This document shows, in pieces, positions 28,525 to 38,901 of a stretch of DNA of 64,000 nt. The position numbers and the translations under genes are program-made. This DNA is from Mesorhizobium sp. B2-1-1. Lineage in GTDB: Bacteria > Pseudomonadota > Alphaproteobacteria > Rhizobiales > Rhizobiaceae. The first letter of the stretch is position 1. The number at the start of each line of letters is the position of its first letter. The DNA lies in assembly GCF_006442975.2 (NCBI RefSeq), contig NZ_CP083954.1, forward strand, positions 3,603,501-3,667,500. The letters are read 5' to 3'. The notes under the pieces were generated by a model. It searched no databases, was not told the origin of the DNA, and saw only the letters and a program-made list of their open reading frames with translations.

Positions 28525-29768
28525 GCAAAATTCCCGATCTCGCAGCGATCGAGGCAATGGACACCGCGGATCCGCTGCGTGCCATGCGTGACCGCTTCAC
28601 CTTGCCCCAGGGGGTGATCTATCTCGACGGCAATTCGCTGGGCGCCGCTTCGCCCGCCGTGTTCGGCGAGCTGCAGAAGGCCGCCACGCAGGAGTGGGCG
28701 CAGGATCTCATCCGCGCCTGGAACACCGCCGGCTGGTTCGACATGCCGGTCGAACTCGGCGACCAACTCGGGCGCCTGATCGGGGCCGCCGCCGGCCAGA
28801 CGGTGGTCTGCGATACCACCTCGATCAACATCTACAAGGTGCTGCATGCGGCACTCGGGATGCGGCCGGACAGGTCAGTCATCGTCGCCGAGGGGGACAG
28901 CTTTCCGACCGATCTCTATATGGCCGAAGGCGTTGCCTCGACGCGGCCGGGCACGGTGCTGCGGCTCGAGGGTGTCGATGCGCCGACCATAGAAGAACTG
29001 ATCGACGAGCGGGTCGCGGTCATCCTGGTCAACCACGTCAACTACAAATCCGGGCAGTTGCGCGACATGGCCGCGCTGACGCGGACGGCACATGATGCCG
29101 GCGCGCTGATCGTCTGGGATCTCTGCCATACCGCCGGCGCCTTGCCGGTCGAGCTCGACCGTTCGAACGCCGATTTCGCCGTCGGCTGCACCTACAAATA
29201 TCTCAATGGAGGCCCAGGTGCCCCGGCCTTCATCTACGCGGCCGAGCGCCACCATGGCGATGTCCGCCAGCCGCTCAGCGGCTGGTGGGGCCATGCGCGG
29301 CCTTTCGCCTTCGAACAGGGTTTTGCTGCCGGCACAGGCATCCGCCGGTTTCTCTGCGGCACGCAGCCTGTGCTGTCGATGCGCGCGCTCAAAGGGGCCC
29401 TCGATGTCTGGAACGACGTCGACATGGCAGAGGTGCGCAGGAAGAGCATCGCATTGACCGATCTGTTCATCCAGCTCGTCGAGGCAAAATGCGGCGCCTA
29501 CGGCCTCGAACTCGAAGGCCCGCGCGACGGCAATGAGCGCGGTAGCCAGGTGTCGTTCCTCCACCCGCATGGCTATCAGGTGATGCGGGCCTTGATCGAG
29601 CGCGGCGTGATCGGCGATTTCCGCGCGCCATCCACGATTCGCTTCGGCTTTACGCCGCTTTATGTCGGCTATGTCGATGTCTGGCAGGCTGTCGAGGTGC
29701 TGGAAGACATTTTGCGCACGGACGCGTGGCAGGAGGCGCGTTTCGCCGTCAAGGCGGCGGTGACTTAA
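28521..29768 (+). CDS. kynU: Kynureninase
   Basis: This PLP enzyme cleaves L-kynurenine to anthranilate and alanine. The 415 residues show the N-terminal VIYLDGNSLGAASPAVFGEL, and NHVNYKSGQLRDM with the PLP-phosphate region. IVWDLCHTAGALPVELD holds the ring-stacking Asp and His, and the PLP lysine is in CTYKYLNGGPGAPAFIY. The start at 28521 has gagga upstream and overlaps the tetR stop. Expression with tetR, and the nearby kynA and formamidase genes, complete the tryptophan-to-anthranilate route. Confidence 0.95.
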   Translation: MSKIPDLAAIEAMDTADPLRAMRDRFTLPQGVIYLDGNSLGAASPAVFGELQKAATQEWAQDLIRAWNTAGWFDMPVELGDQLGRLIGAAAGQTVVCDTTSINIYKVLHAALGMRPDRSVIVAEGDSFPTDLYMAEGVASTRPGTVLRLEGVDAPTIEELIDERVAVILVNHVNYKSGQLRDMAALTRTAHDAGALIVWDLCHTAGALPVELDRSNADFAVGCTYKYLNGGPGAPAFIYAAERHHGDVRQPLSGWWGHARPFAFEQGFAAGTGIRRFLCGTQPVLSMRALKGALDVWNDVDMAEVRRKSIALTDLFIQLVEAKCGAYGLELEGPRDGNERGSQVSFLHPHGYQVMRALIERGVIGDFRAPSTIRFGFTPLYVGYVDVWQAVEVLEDILRTDAWQEARFAVKAAVT

Positions 29769-29831
29769 GAGCCTGTCGCTCAGAAAAGCGCAGTGGGTTC
29801 GGGATAACGATATGCAGTCGGCAAAGCTACG

Positions 29832-30668
29832 TCAGAGCCGGGTGCGGACCTTCCACAGCTCCGGGAACAACTCCACCTCCAGCATCTTCTTCAGGTAGGA
29901 CGCGCCCGATGTGCCGCCGGTGCCGCGCTTCATGCCGATGATGCGCTCGACCGTGGTGACGTGGTTGAAGCGCCAACGGCGGAAATAATCCTCGAAGTCG
30001 ACCAGCTTCTCGGCGAGTTCGTAGAACATCCAGTAGCGCTGCGGGTCGCGGTAGATGGTCTGCCAGGCGACAAGGACCTCTTCGTTCTCGGTCCGCGTTT
30101 CGCGCCAGTCCGTACGCCTTGCGTCGGCGCCGATGTCGAAGCCGTTGCGGGCGAGCAGCAGCAGCGTCTCGTCGTAGAGCGACGGTTGCGCCAGAATCGC
30201 CTCCAGTTTCTCGCTGAGGTCCGGCCGGTGCTTGTGCGGTCCGAGCATTGCGAGATTGCGGTTGCCGGCCACGAACTCGATGGCACGGTACTGCCAGGAC
30301 TGGAAGCCCGAGGACTGGCCGAGCGCATCGCGAAATTCGGTGTATTCACTGGGCGTCATGGTGCGCAGCACGTCCCAGGCATTGTTGAGCTGCTCGAAGA
30401 TGCGGGCGACACGCGAAAGCATCTTGAAGCTCGGTTCGAGACGGTCTGCGCGGATGGAGCGGATTGCTGCGCCGGTTTCGTGCAGCGCGAGCTTCATCCA
30501 GAGCTCCGAGGTCTGGTGCTGGATGATGAACAGCATCTCGTCATGGGCTGACGAAAGCGGCTCCTGCGCCTCGAGCACCTTTTCCAGATGCAGATAGTCG
30601 CTGTAGGACATGCGCTCCTTGAACGACATTTCCGCGCCCTCGGCGGAGGGGTCGTAGGGCTTGCTCAA
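29832..30668 (-). CDS. kynA: Tryptophan 2,3-dioxygenase
   Basis: This heme enzyme opens the indole ring of L-tryptophan to give N-formylkynurenine. Diagnostic segments: [59 protein letters not shown], and the C-terminal [20 protein letters not shown] followed by TGGTSG, with the proximal His. The best start is TTG at 30668 (278 residues), which overlaps the ligase stop (TTGA) and has ggagaagg five bases upstream. An ATG at 30629 is the alternative. It is the second gene after the 2-aminobenzoate-CoA ligase and is convergent with kynU. Confidence 0.94.
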   Translation of the reverse strand: MSKPYDPSAEGAEMSFKERMSYSDYLHLEKVLEAQEPLSSAHDEMLFIIQHQTSELWMKLALHETGAAIRSIRADRLEPSFKMLSRVARIFEQLNNAWDVLRTMTPSEYTEFRDALGQSSGFQSWQYRAIEFVAGNRNLAMLGPHKHRPDLSEKLEAILAQPSLYDETLLLLARNGFDIGADARRTDWRETRTENEEVLVAWQTIYRDPQRYWMFYELAEKLVDFEDYFRRWRFNHVTTVERIIGMKRGTGGTSGASYLKKMLEVELFPELWKVRTRL

Positions 30669-32290
30669 TTGACCTTCTCCGCGCGCAGCCGGAAGCGCTG
30701 GATCTTGCCGGTCTGCGTCTTGGGCAAAGCGGCGATGAATTTTACCGAACGCGGATATTTGTAGGGCGCGATCATGGCCTTGACGTGATCCTGCAGACGC
30801 TTGACGGTCATTGCGTCTGGCGCCACGCCTTGCACGAGCACCACATGAGCCTCGACGATCTGGCCGCGCTCGGCATCCTCGGCGCCAACCACCGCGCATT
30901 CGGCGACATCGGCATGCGCCAGCAGCGCCGCTTCGACCTCAGGGCCGGCGATGTTGTAGCCGGCACTGACGATCATGTCGTCGGAGCGCGCGGCGAAGTG
31001 GAAAAAACCGTCCTCGTCCTGCCAGAACGTGTCGCCGGTGAGGTTCCACCCGTCGCGGACATAGTCGCTCTGCCTGGCATCGGCCATGTAGCGGCAGCCG
31101 GTCGGTCCCCGCACCGCGAGCCTGCCCGCGGTGCCGCGCGGCACTTCGCACATTTCGTCGTCGACGACGCGCGCCTGATAGCCGCCAACGGCCTTGCCGG
31201 TGGAGGCAGGCTTCATGTCATCGAAGCGGTTGGAGATGAAAATATGCAGCATTTCCGTGGCGCCGATGCCGTCAAGGATCGGCTTTCCGGTTTTCTCAGT
31301 CCATTCCTCGAACACCGGCGCCGGCAAGGTTTCGCCGGCCGAAACGGCGACGCGCAGCGACGATAAATCGGCCCCTTCGTCCATGGCCTTGAGCATTGCG
31401 CGATAGGCGGTGGGCGCGGTGAAGGAGATCGTCGCTTTGTAGGTTTCGATGATGTGGACCATGTTGGGCGGCGTTGCCTGTTCCAGCAGCGTCGCCGCGG
31501 CGCCGAAACGCAGCGGGAAGATGGCGAGCCCGCCAAGGCCAAAGGTGAAGGCCAGGGGCGGCGAGCCGACGAAGATGTCGTCAGGCGTCACCTGCAGGAT
31601 CTCGCGGGCGTAGGCGTCGGCGATGATCAGGAGGTCGCGGTGAAAATGCATCGTCGCCTTCGGCACGCCTGTCGTGCCTGAGGTGAAGCCGAGCAGGGCG
31701 ACGTCGTCACGCCCGGTCTGCACCGCGGTAAACGTCACGGGCTTGTCGAGGGCGGCGCGATCGAGTTCGGCGTCGTGGTTGGCGGTGCCGTCGAAGCCGA
31801 TGACCTGCTTGAGGAACGCGCTGTCCTTGGCGCAGGCGGTCATCTCGTCCATCAGCCTGGTGTCGCACAGCGCTGTGGTGATTTCGGCCTTGTCGACGAT
31901 CTTGGCAAGTTCGCCGGCGCGCAGCATCGGCATCGTGTTGACCACGACGGCGCCGACCTTGGTGGCGGCCAGCCAGCAGGCCACCATTGCGGGGTTGTTG
32001 GCCGAGCGGATCAGCACCCGGTTGCCTGGCTTGACGCCGTAATTCTCGACCAGCGCATGCGCCAGCCTGTTCGTCCAGTCGGATAATTCCTTGTAGGTGC
32101 GGCGGCGGCCGTTGCCGATCAGCGCGGTGTGGTCGCCCAACCCTTTCTCGACCAGCCTGTCGGTCAGTTCGACGCCGGCATTGAGCCGTTCGGGATAGTC
32201 GAAGCCGTCGAGCAGGAAGTCCGGCCATTGATCCGCCGGCGGCAGGTTATCGCGCGTGAACGTGTCGATATGCGCTGATGGCCCAAGCAT
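30665..32290 (-). CDS. 2-aminobenzoate-CoA ligase-like AMP-dependent synthetase
   Basis: The 541-residue ANL-superfamily enzyme activates an aryl acid to its CoA thioester. The P-loop-like motif [20 protein letters not shown] and the adenine motif [14 protein letters not shown] are clear. The hinge region [20 protein letters not shown] and the C-terminal lysine in [13 protein letters not shown] complete the set. The closest family I recognise is benzoate/2-aminobenzoate-CoA ligase (AbmG type). Its position in a unit with kynA and near kynU, which makes anthranilate, supports anthranilate as substrate. A plain benzoate-CoA ligase cannot be excluded. Confidence 0.8.
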   Translation of the reverse strand: MLGPSAHIDTFTRDNLPPADQWPDFLLDGFDYPERLNAGVELTDRLVEKGLGDHTALIGNGRRRTYKELSDWTNRLAHALVENYGVKPGNRVLIRSANNPAMVACWLAATKVGAVVVNTMPMLRAGELAKIVDKAEITTALCDTRLMDEMTACAKDSAFLKQVIGFDGTANHDAELDRAALDKPVTFTAVQTGRDDVALLGFTSGTTGVPKATMHFHRDLLIIADAYAREILQVTPDDIFVGSPPLAFTFGLGGLAIFPLRFGAAATLLEQATPPNMVHIIETYKATISFTAPTAYRAMLKAMDEGADLSSLRVAVSAGETLPAPVFEEWTEKTGKPILDGIGATEMLHIFISNRFDDMKPASTGKAVGGYQARVVDDEMCEVPRGTAGRLAVRGPTGCRYMADARQSDYVRDGWNLTGDTFWQDEDGFFHFAARSDDMIVSAGYNIAGPEVEAALLAHADVAECAVVGAEDAERGQIVEAHVVLVQGVAPDAMTVKRLQDHVKAMIAPYKYPRSVKFIAALPKTQTGKIQRFRLRAEKVN

Positions 32291-32457
32291 TTTCGGCTGC
32301 CCCTGTCTGCCTCACGCCCATCGCTGAACAAGGCACAGGATCGCACCAGTCGAAATTTGTTTCAAGCCTAAAATGTTTTGCCCCCGGAGCATTGACGTTG
32401 CCGCTGTCGATCGCCATTGCTATCGGCTGAAACGATGCCGTCCGGGGGAGGGTGCCG

Positions 32458-33297
32458 ATGCTCGAACATCGCATTGCCGATTGGGACAATGCCTACGCCA
32501 ACGGCGCCAACATCGCCGGCAGCGATCGCTGGCCAGCTGCATGGGTCGAACCGGCGCAGGCATTTCGCGATGCGCTTGCGGCAAAGGGCAGGGCTCAGCT
32601 CGACATCGCCTATGGCGACAGGCCGCGCAACCGGCTCGATCTCTTCCTTCCCGCCGGGGCACCCAAGGGGCTCGTCGTGTTCATCCATGGCGGCTACTGG
32701 CTGGAGTCCGACAAGGATAGCTGGTCGCATCTCGCCAGGGGCTCGGTTGACAGCGGCTTTGCCGTGGCGATGCCGTCCTATACGCTCTGCCCCGCCATAC
32801 GCATCGCCGGCATCTCCCACGAGATCGGCGCGGCAATCGGCAAGGCGGCGGCGATGGTCGGGGGACCGCTTATGCTGACCGGGCATTCGGCCGGCGGCCA
32901 TCTCGCCAGCCGCATGGCGACGACATCAACGCCCCTGGCGGCCGGCGTGGCAAGGCGCGTACGCCACGTCGTTTCGATTTCGGGCCTGCATGACCTGCGT
33001 CCGCTTATGCGCACCGGCATGAACGCGGCGCTGAAAATCGATGAAGCCGAGGCGCTGACGGAAAGCCCGGCGCTGCTGCGGCCCATGGATGGCGCTCGCG
33101 TCACGTGCTGGGCCGGAGGCGGCGAGCGGTCCGAGTTCTTGCGCCAGAACGCCTTGCTGGCCAATATCTGGACAGGGCTTGGTGCCATCACGAGCGCGGT
33201 GGTCGAGCCGGACCGACATCATTACGACATTGTCGAAGGCTTGGCCGATCCGGCGCATCCGCTGACACGAGTTTTGCTAGCGGAGTCAACAATCTGA
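32458..33297 (+). CDS. kynB: AFMID-type arylformamidase (alpha/beta hydrolase)
   Basis: The 279-residue alpha/beta hydrolase has the oxyanion motif HGGYW at residues 77-81, the nucleophile elbow GHSAGGH with Ser144, and a late His in DRHHYDIVEGL. HGGYW plus GHSAG is shared with eukaryotic kynurenine formamidases (AFMID/BNA7), unlike the metal-dependent bacterial KynB. With kynA and kynU on either side, hydrolysis of N-formylkynurenine is the natural assignment. The symbol is given for function, not for homology to classical KynB. The start at 32458 follows gggggag; GTG at 32452 is less likely. It is divergent from the ligase gene. Confidence 0.75.
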   Translation: MLEHRIADWDNAYANGANIAGSDRWPAAWVEPAQAFRDALAAKGRAQLDIAYGDRPRNRLDLFLPAGAPKGLVVFIHGGYWLESDKDSWSHLARGSVDSGFAVAMPSYTLCPAIRIAGISHEIGAAIGKAAAMVGGPLMLTGHSAGGHLASRMATTSTPLAAGVARRVRHVVSISGLHDLRPLMRTGMNAALKIDEAEALTESPALLRPMDGARVTCWAGGGERSEFLRQNALLANIWTGLGAITSAVVEPDRHHYDIVEGLADPAHPLTRVLLAESTI

Positions 33298-33324
33298 TTT
33301 GTCGCTAGAATCAGCTGGTTATAC

Positions 33325-33338
33325 GGTGAATATTCACC
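33325..33338. repeat. 14-base perfect palindrome at the kynB-moeA junction
   Basis: The sequence ggtgaatattcacc is fully self-complementary and overlaps the last codons and stop of moeA (33334-33336). It lies between two convergent genes, at the right edge of the kynurenine island. It has no loop and no T-run, so it is not a typical terminator. Confidence 0.5.
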
Positions 33339-34539
33339 TCAACATGAGAACGCTGCAAGCGTCTCCCACAGCCGCGGCGGACGCAAACGGCTCGCGCACG
33401 ATCAGTCCGTTGGCGTCGGCCAGCATCCTCAGCATCGAGGAATCCTGGATGCTGAAAGGGGTTGCAACCAGCATGCCGGCCTCTTGCCTGACCACCGCCC
33501 GCACATAGTCCTGGCGCAGATCATTGGCCTGCATGGCGGCGCCCAGCCTTGCCTGACGAATATCTTGCCGGAAATCGCGGCCGCCGAGGCGTGCCAGGAG
33601 CGGTTTCAGGAACAGTTGCGAGCAGACGAGGCTCGCCACCGGATTGCCGGGCAGGCCGATGCACCTGATGTCGCCGAGGCGGCCGAACATCAGCGGCTTG
33701 CCGGGACGCATGGCGATCTTCCAGAAACCGAGCGTCATGCCTTCGCCGGTCAGCACGTCATGGATCAGATCGTGGTCGCCGACCGAGGCGCCGCCAAGCG
33801 TGACGATGACATCAGCGCCGGCCGCGACCGCTTTCCTGACCAGCGCCGCGATGGCTTCCTCGCGATCAGCGGCAATGCCGAGATCAAGCGCATGCGCGCC
33901 GACCGATTGCGCGGCGGCGGCGACGCCATAGGCGTTTGACGAAATGATCTGGTCGGGGCCGAGTTCGCTGCCGGGCGGCAGCAGCTCGTCGCCGGTGGCG
34001 ATGATGGCAACCAGCGGCCGCTTTACGACGCCCACCCGGGGATGGTTGGCCGAGGCGACAAGCGACAGTGCTGCCGGATCGAGCACGCGGCCTTTTTCCA
34101 GCAGAATGTCGCCCTCGGAGAAATCGAGCCCGAAGCGGCGGATGTTGCGCCCCTCGGCCGTCGGTTCGACCACCTCGATGCTGCCGCCGCCGAGGTCACG
34201 AACGTTTTCCTGGATGACGATGGTGTCTGCGCCTTGCGGCAGCGGAGCACCGGTGAAGATGCGCACGGCCTGCGCCTTGCCGACGGCGCCGTCAAAGCCG
34301 CGCCCGGCCGCCGCCACGCCCATCACCGAAAGCCGGGACGGCACGGACGCGACATCGACAGCGCGGACCGCGTATCCGTCCATGGCAGAGGCGTTGAAGG
34401 GCGGTTGGGTGCGCAACGCCACCACCGGTTCCGCGAGAACGCGATCCACGGCCTCGAGGAGCGAAACGCTTTCGCTCGCAAGCGGCGCAGCACCCTCCAG
34501 CAGGCGTTCGAGCGCTGCTGCGACCGGAAGCAGCGCCAT
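33334..34539 (-). CDS. moeA: Molybdopterin molybdotransferase
   Basis: MoeA inserts molybdate into adenylated molybdopterin. The 401-residue protein shows the N-terminal PPFNASAMDGYAVRA and the molybdopterin-binding segments VRIFTGAPLPQGADTIVIQE and IISSNAYGVAAA. TLGGASVGDHDLIHDVLTGE, MRPGKPLMFGRLG and GLPGNPVASLVC follow. It is the last gene of the ppiD-trpD-trpC-moaC-moeA series, and its ATG shares one base with the moaC stop (TGATG). The downstream neighbour is the foreign-looking kynurenine island. Confidence 0.96.
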   Translation of the reverse strand: MALLPVAAALERLLEGAAPLASESVSLLEAVDRVLAEPVVALRTQPPFNASAMDGYAVRAVDVASVPSRLSVMGVAAAGRGFDGAVGKAQAVRIFTGAPLPQGADTIVIQENVRDLGGGSIEVVEPTAEGRNIRRFGLDFSEGDILLEKGRVLDPAALSLVASANHPRVGVVKRPLVAIIATGDELLPPGSELGPDQIISSNAYGVAAAAQSVGAHALDLGIAADREEAIAALVRKAVAAGADVIVTLGGASVGDHDLIHDVLTGEGMTLGFWKIAMRPGKPLMFGRLGDIRCIGLPGNPVASLVCSQLFLKPLLARLGGRDFRQDIRQARLGAAMQANDLRQDYVRAVVRQEAGMLVATPFSIQDSSMLRMLADANGLIVREPFASAAAVGDACSVLMLR

Positions 34540-35039
34540 CAGGCGACCGCCCCATCTTCGCCAGCGGCTTTGTAGTCGCCCGACTTGCCGCCGGTCTTTT
34601 CGACCAACCGGATGCCGGTGATGATCATGGCACGGTCGACCGCCTTGGCCATGTCGTAAATGGTCAGGCAGGCAACCGAAGCCGCGGTGAGCGCTTCCAT
34701 CTCGACGCCGGTCTTGCCGGTGACGCGCGCCAGCGCAATGATCTTCAGTCCGGGCAGGGCAGGATCGGGCTCAATGTCGACGGAGACCTTGGTCAAGAGC
34801 AGCGGATGGCAGAGCGGGATCAACTCATGCGTCTTCTTCGCTGCCATGATGCCGGCTATGCGCGCGGTGCCCAGCACATCGCCTTTCTTGGCATTGCCGG
34901 CCAGGATCATCTTCAGCGTCTCGGGCCGCATCGAGACGAAACCCTCGGCGACAGCGGTGCGCGTCGTTTCGTCCTTGCCGCCAACATCGACCATGTTGGC
35001 CTGGCCCTGCGGGCCGAGATGGGTGAGGGCGGCCGTCAT
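34539..35039 (-). CDS. moaC: Cyclic pyranopterin monophosphate synthase
   Basis: MoaC converts the MoaA product 3',8-cyclo-GTP to cyclic pyranopterin phosphate. The 166 residues include [18 protein letters not shown], the catalytic [20 protein letters not shown] and the C-terminal [20 protein letters not shown] with AKAVDR. It overlaps moeA by one base and lies 2 bases after trpC, so it is co-transcribed with the tryptophan genes. moaA is not here but 28 kb away at 62278-63273. Confidence 0.97.
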   Translation of the reverse strand: MTAALTHLGPQGQANMVDVGGKDETTRTAVAEGFVSMRPETLKMILAGNAKKGDVLGTARIAGIMAAKKTHELIPLCHPLLLTKVSVDIEPDPALPGLKIIALARVTGKTGVEMEALTAASVACLTIYDMAKAVDRAMIITGIRLVEKTGGKSGDYKAAGEDGAVA

Positions 35040-35041
35040 CG

Positions 35042-35854
35042 TCAGACGGCCTCGGCCGCTGCCTTGCCGGTGAGCAGCGCGCGCGTTGCCGCGGTCACAT
35101 CCTGCTGGCGCATCAAACTTTCGCCGACCAGGAAGGTGCCGATGTCGCTCTTCTGCAATCTGAGGCAGTCGTCATGAGAGAAGATGCCGCTTTCGCTGAC
35201 CAGCAAGTAACCGCCCGGAATCATCGCCCGCAGTCGTTCCGAGGTTTCGAGACGGGTCTCGAATGTCCGCAGATTACGGTTGTTGATGCCGATTAATTGC
35301 GACGACAGCTTCAGTGCGCGCTCCGTCTCGGCCTCGTCGTGGACCTCGATCAGCGCATCCATGCCGAGTTCGAATGCCGTCGCTTCAAGCTCGCTCGCCA
35401 AATCATCATCTACGCTGGCCATGATGATCAGGATGGCGTCCGCCCCCCAGGCGCGAGCTTCATGGACCTGATAAGGATCGAACAGAAAATCCTTGCGCAG
35501 CGCGGGCAGGGTGACGGCGGCTCTTGCCTTGGTGAGAAATTCCGGCGCGCCCTGGAAAGACGGTGCGTCGGTCAGCACCGAAAGACAGGCGGCGCCGCCC
35601 TTTGCATAGGCCCGCGCGAGCGCTGGCGGATCGAAGTCGGCGCGGATCAAGCCCTTGGACGGGCTTGCCTTCTTGATCTCGGCAATCAGAGCGAAGCCGC
35701 CGGATCTGCGCTTCGCCTCAAGCGCCGTGAGAAAGCCGCGCGGCGCGTCAGTGTCTTTCGCCCGCGCCTTGATCTCGGCCAGCGGCACGCGCGCCTTGGC
35801 CGTCGCGATCTCGTCGCGCTTGTAGGCCTCGATCTTGCGCAGGATGTCCGACAT
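35042..35854 (-). CDS. trpC: Indole-3-glycerol phosphate synthase
   Basis: TrpC closes the indole ring from carboxyphenylaminodeoxyribulose phosphate. The TIM-barrel hallmarks are [57 protein letters not shown] and [17 protein letters not shown]. The length of 270 residues is standard for the unfused enzyme. It lies 4 bases from trpD and 2 from moaC. trpE/G, trpF and trpBA are not in the window. Confidence 0.97.
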   Translation of the reverse strand: MSDILRKIEAYKRDEIATAKARVPLAEIKARAKDTDAPRGFLTALEAKRRSGGFALIAEIKKASPSKGLIRADFDPPALARAYAKGGAACLSVLTDAPSFQGAPEFLTKARAAVTLPALRKDFLFDPYQVHEARAWGADAILIIMASVDDDLASELEATAFELGMDALIEVHDEAETERALKLSSQLIGINNRNLRTFETRLETSERLRAMIPGGYLLVSESGIFSHDDCLRLQKSDIGTFLVGESLMRQQDVTAATRALLTGKAAAEAV

Positions 35855-35858
35855 CTGT

Positions 35859-36869
35859 CTAACCGTTCGAAATCTCGACCAGCCGGTCGAGCACCTGCAG
35901 CGCCCGGCCGCTGTCGATGGCTTGCACTGCCGTCGCCATGCCGTCGGCGAGCGTCGTCGCCTTGCCCGCCACCACCAAGCCGCCGCCGGCGTTCATCAGC
36001 ACGGTGTCGCGAAAAGCGCCCACGGCGCCACCCAGCATAGCGCGCAACGCCTCGGCGTTGTAGGCAGCGTCGCCGCCGCGCAGTTCTTCCTTGGTGTGAC
36101 GGGTCAGGCCAACCGCTTCGGGCGTCAAGGTGAAGGTGCGGATCTCGCCGCCGATCAGTTCGGCGACATGCGTTTCGCCCGTGGTGGTGATCTCGTCGTA
36201 GCCGTCGCCATGAACGACCCAGGCATGCTCGGTGCCCAGCGCCTTCAGCGTCTGGGCCACCGGTATGATCCATTCCGGCATGAATACGCCGACCATCTGC
36301 CGGCGCACGTCGGCCGGGTTGGAGAGCGGACCGAGCAAGTTGAAGATGGTCCTGGTGCCGAGCTCCACGCGGGTCGGGCCGACATGCTTCATCGCCGGGT
36401 GATGTGCCGGCGCGAACATGAAGCCGACACCAGCCTCGTGGATGCAGCGGCCGATGGCCTGCGGCGTGAGGTCGATCTTGACGCCGAGCGCGGTCAGGAC
36501 GTCGGCCGCACCGGTCAGCGAAGACAACCCGCGATTGCCATGCTTGGCGACCGGAACCCCGCTGGCGGCGATGACGAAAGCGGATGCCGTCGAGATGTTG
36601 ACGGAGTGCGAATTGTCGCCGCCGGTGCCAACGATGTCGATGGCGCCGACAGGTGCGTCGACGCGAAGCATCTTGGCGCGCATGGTGGCGACGGCGCCCG
36701 AAATCTCGTCCACCGTCTCGCCGCGCACACGCAACGCCATCAGGAAGCCGCCGATCTGGCCGGGCGTAGCATCGCCCGACATGATGATGTCGAAGGCCTC
36801 GCGCGCCTCGTCGAAGGACAGGGCGGTGCCGGTCGCGACCTTGGCGATATGGGTTTTCAGCGCGCTCAT
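35859..36869 (-). CDS. trpD: Anthranilate phosphoribosyltransferase
   Basis: TrpD couples anthranilate to PRPP. Key motifs are [20 protein letters not shown] (PRPP/diphosphate binding), [20 protein letters not shown] and the [20 protein letters not shown] anthranilate tunnel. The 336-residue length is normal. The start overlaps the ppiD stop as ATGA (36866-36869). Since the adjacent island makes anthranilate by tryptophan breakdown, this enzyme could in principle recycle it; that is inference. Confidence 0.97.
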   Translation of the reverse strand: MSALKTHIAKVATGTALSFDEAREAFDIIMSGDATPGQIGGFLMALRVRGETVDEISGAVATMRAKMLRVDAPVGAIDIVGTGGDNSHSVNISTASAFVIAASGVPVAKHGNRGLSSLTGAADVLTALGVKIDLTPQAIGRCIHEAGVGFMFAPAHHPAMKHVGPTRVELGTRTIFNLLGPLSNPADVRRQMVGVFMPEWIIPVAQTLKALGTEHAWVVHGDGYDEITTTGETHVAELIGGEIRTFTLTPEAVGLTRHTKEELRGGDAAYNAEALRAMLGGAVGAFRDTVLMNAGGGLVVAGKATTLADGMATAVQAIDSGRALQVLDRLVEISNG

Positions 36870-38758
36870 CTTGTCGAGGCTTGGGCAACGGCAGCCTGGT
36901 CGACGCGGACGCCGTACTGCGTCTGCAACTGCGCCACCAACTGGTCGAGCAGATCGTCCGACATGCCGGAGGTGAAGGACTTGCGCGCGTCCTCGGGCAC
37001 CGAACTGGCATCGGCCCCGGCGGGTTCGAACACCTCGGCGACCTTGAACAGGATTTGCGCGTCGCTGGTGGGAGAGGGGATCAGGCCGGTGCCGCCTTCG
37101 CCGACGCCGAACATCACCGCTGCACCTTCCTTGCCGAAATCGGCGTCGTCGGCTTCGCGCTTCAGGCCACGCTTGGTCTGCTTTTCCAGCTTGAGCTCGC
37201 CGGCAATGACGTCGAGCGTTGCGCCGGCCTTGAGCCGCTTTTCCAGCTCCTGCGCCTTGGCGGTCAGCCGCTTGGCCGTCTCGGCCGCGGTCCAGTCGGC
37301 AACGACCTTCTGGCGAACTTCGTCCAGCGTGCGGTCGCGGGCCGGCGTGATCGAAGCCACTTCATAGAAAATGAAGCCGTTATCGGCCGTGGTCAGCGCC
37401 TCGTTTTCAGTATTCGGTTCGGCATCGAAGGCAGCCTTGATCAGGGCCGGCGATTCCGGCAGATCCTTGACGATGGAGCCATCGGGCCGCAGGCCACTGC
37501 GATCGATCGCGTCGACAGTGACGACCTTCAGCTTCAGCTTGGCGGCGGCGTCGGCCAGCGAACTGCCGGCGGCGCGACTGTCCTCGTAATTATCATGCAC
37601 GTCCAGAAGGATGCGGTTTGCCTCGCCCAGCGCCAGGTCCTTGCGGATCTGGTCCGACACTTCGGCCAGCGGCTTCACGACTTCGGGCTTGATCTCGGTG
37701 ACGCGCAGCAGCACGGGACCAAAGGCACCCTGCACGACAGGGCTGACCTCATTGACGTTGAGCGCAAAAGCAGCGTCGGCGACCGCCTTGTCGGCGATCT
37801 TGTCCTTGGCGAGCGTTCCGAGCAGCGTGTCGGCCGGGGTCTTGCCTTCCGCAGTGACGAGCTTGTCGAAGGTTGCGCCGGACTTCAACGAATCGAGCGC
37901 GGCCTTGGCCTCGTCCGGCGTCTTGAACACAAGCTGCTCTATGGTGCGCATCTCGGGAGTGGTGTAGCGCGCCTTGTTCTTGTTGTAGTCGTCGCTGACC
38001 TGGGCGTCGGTCACCGAGCTCGTATCCATGATGTCCTGCGGCTCGAGCCTGACATAGGAAAACTTGCGGTATTCGGGCGCGGCATAGGTCTTCTTGTTGG
38101 CCTCGAAATAGGCCTGCAGCGCGCTGTCGCTCGGCGCCTCGATGGGTTCGACCAGCGCCTTCGGCAAGGTCAGATAGTCGACCGTACGATCCTCGCCACG
38201 GTACAGGGCCACCGCCTTGAAGAAGGTGTCAGGCGCCTTGAGGCCGTCCGAAACCGCCTCGACGATCTGCTGGCGCACCGCGACCTGGGCACGATTCTTC
38301 AAATAATCCTCCGGGCGCATGCCGACCTCACGCAGCCTGTATTCGAAGGCTCTCCGGTCGAACTGTCCGCCGGGGCCCTTGAACGCCGGATCCTCGCGGG
38401 TGAGTTCCGCCAGCCGGTCCTTGGACAGGCCAAGGCCGAGCTTGCGAGCCTGTTCGTCGAGGACCGCGCCCGAAACAAGCTGCGCCAACACCTGGTTGTC
38501 GACGCCGAGCGCCTTTGCCTGTTCGTGGGTGAGGCGCTGACCGAACTGCTGCGACATGACGGCGAGCTGGCGGTCATAGGCGAGGCGGTATTCGTTGATC
38601 GACACCTTGGTGCCGCCGGCCGTGATGACGGAGTCGTGGCCGGCAAGGCCACCCATCAGCCGTCCCGATACGCCCCAGACCGCAAAACTGACCACCAGCA
38701 GCGAAAGCAGTAACTTCGCGACCCAGGTGCCCGCCGCGCTTCTCAATATACCAAGCAT
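36866..38758 (-). CDS. ppiD: PpiD-like periplasmic peptidyl-prolyl isomerase (SurA_N-type)
   Basis: The 630-residue protein has one N-terminal membrane anchor (about residues 12-33, [15 protein letters not shown]). A SurA-like chaperone domain carries the [20 protein letters not shown] pattern. A parvulin-type region at about 250-370 ([20 protein letters not shown]) is followed by a long C-terminal part. Such anchored chaperones help proteins leaving the Sec translocon. In rhizobia it heads the trpDC-moaCmoeA unit and is divergent from tpiA, as here. Parvulin active-site residues look weakly conserved, so it may work mainly as a chaperone. Confidence 0.9.
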   Translation of the reverse strand: MLGILRSAAGTWVAKLLLSLLVVSFAVWGVSGRLMGGLAGHDSVITAGGTKVSINEYRLAYDRQLAVMSQQFGQRLTHEQAKALGVDNQVLAQLVSGAVLDEQARKLGLGLSKDRLAELTREDPAFKGPGGQFDRRAFEYRLREVGMRPEDYLKNRAQVAVRQQIVEAVSDGLKAPDTFFKAVALYRGEDRTVDYLTLPKALVEPIEAPSDSALQAYFEANKKTYAAPEYRKFSYVRLEPQDIMDTSSVTDAQVSDDYNKNKARYTTPEMRTIEQLVFKTPDEAKAALDSLKSGATFDKLVTAEGKTPADTLLGTLAKDKIADKAVADAAFALNVNEVSPVVQGAFGPVLLRVTEIKPEVVKPLAEVSDQIRKDLALGEANRILLDVHDNYEDSRAAGSSLADAAAKLKLKVVTVDAIDRSGLRPDGSIVKDLPESPALIKAAFDAEPNTENEALTTADNGFIFYEVASITPARDRTLDEVRQKVVADWTAAETAKRLTAKAQELEKRLKAGATLDVIAGELKLEKQTKRGLKREADDADFGKEGAAVMFGVGEGGTGLIPSPTSDAQILFKVAEVFEPAGADASSVPEDARKSFTSGMSDDLLDQLVAQLQTQYGVRVDQAAVAQASTR

Positions 38759-38901
38759 CGTTACTTCCGATTTATGCGCATTTTCGGATGCGCCGAGTCT
38801 GAAACAAGCGCAATAGCGCCCTTCCGGTCCACTGTCGATTGCTTTGTGGCTTGATTTTGGTAGTGAGAACGCCAGCCGAATGTCACCCGGAGAAGCAAAC
38901 G

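Noticed and set aside
36881..38713. 610-codon plus-strand open frame
   Set aside because: Antisense to ppiD, which has clear homology; the plus frame has none.
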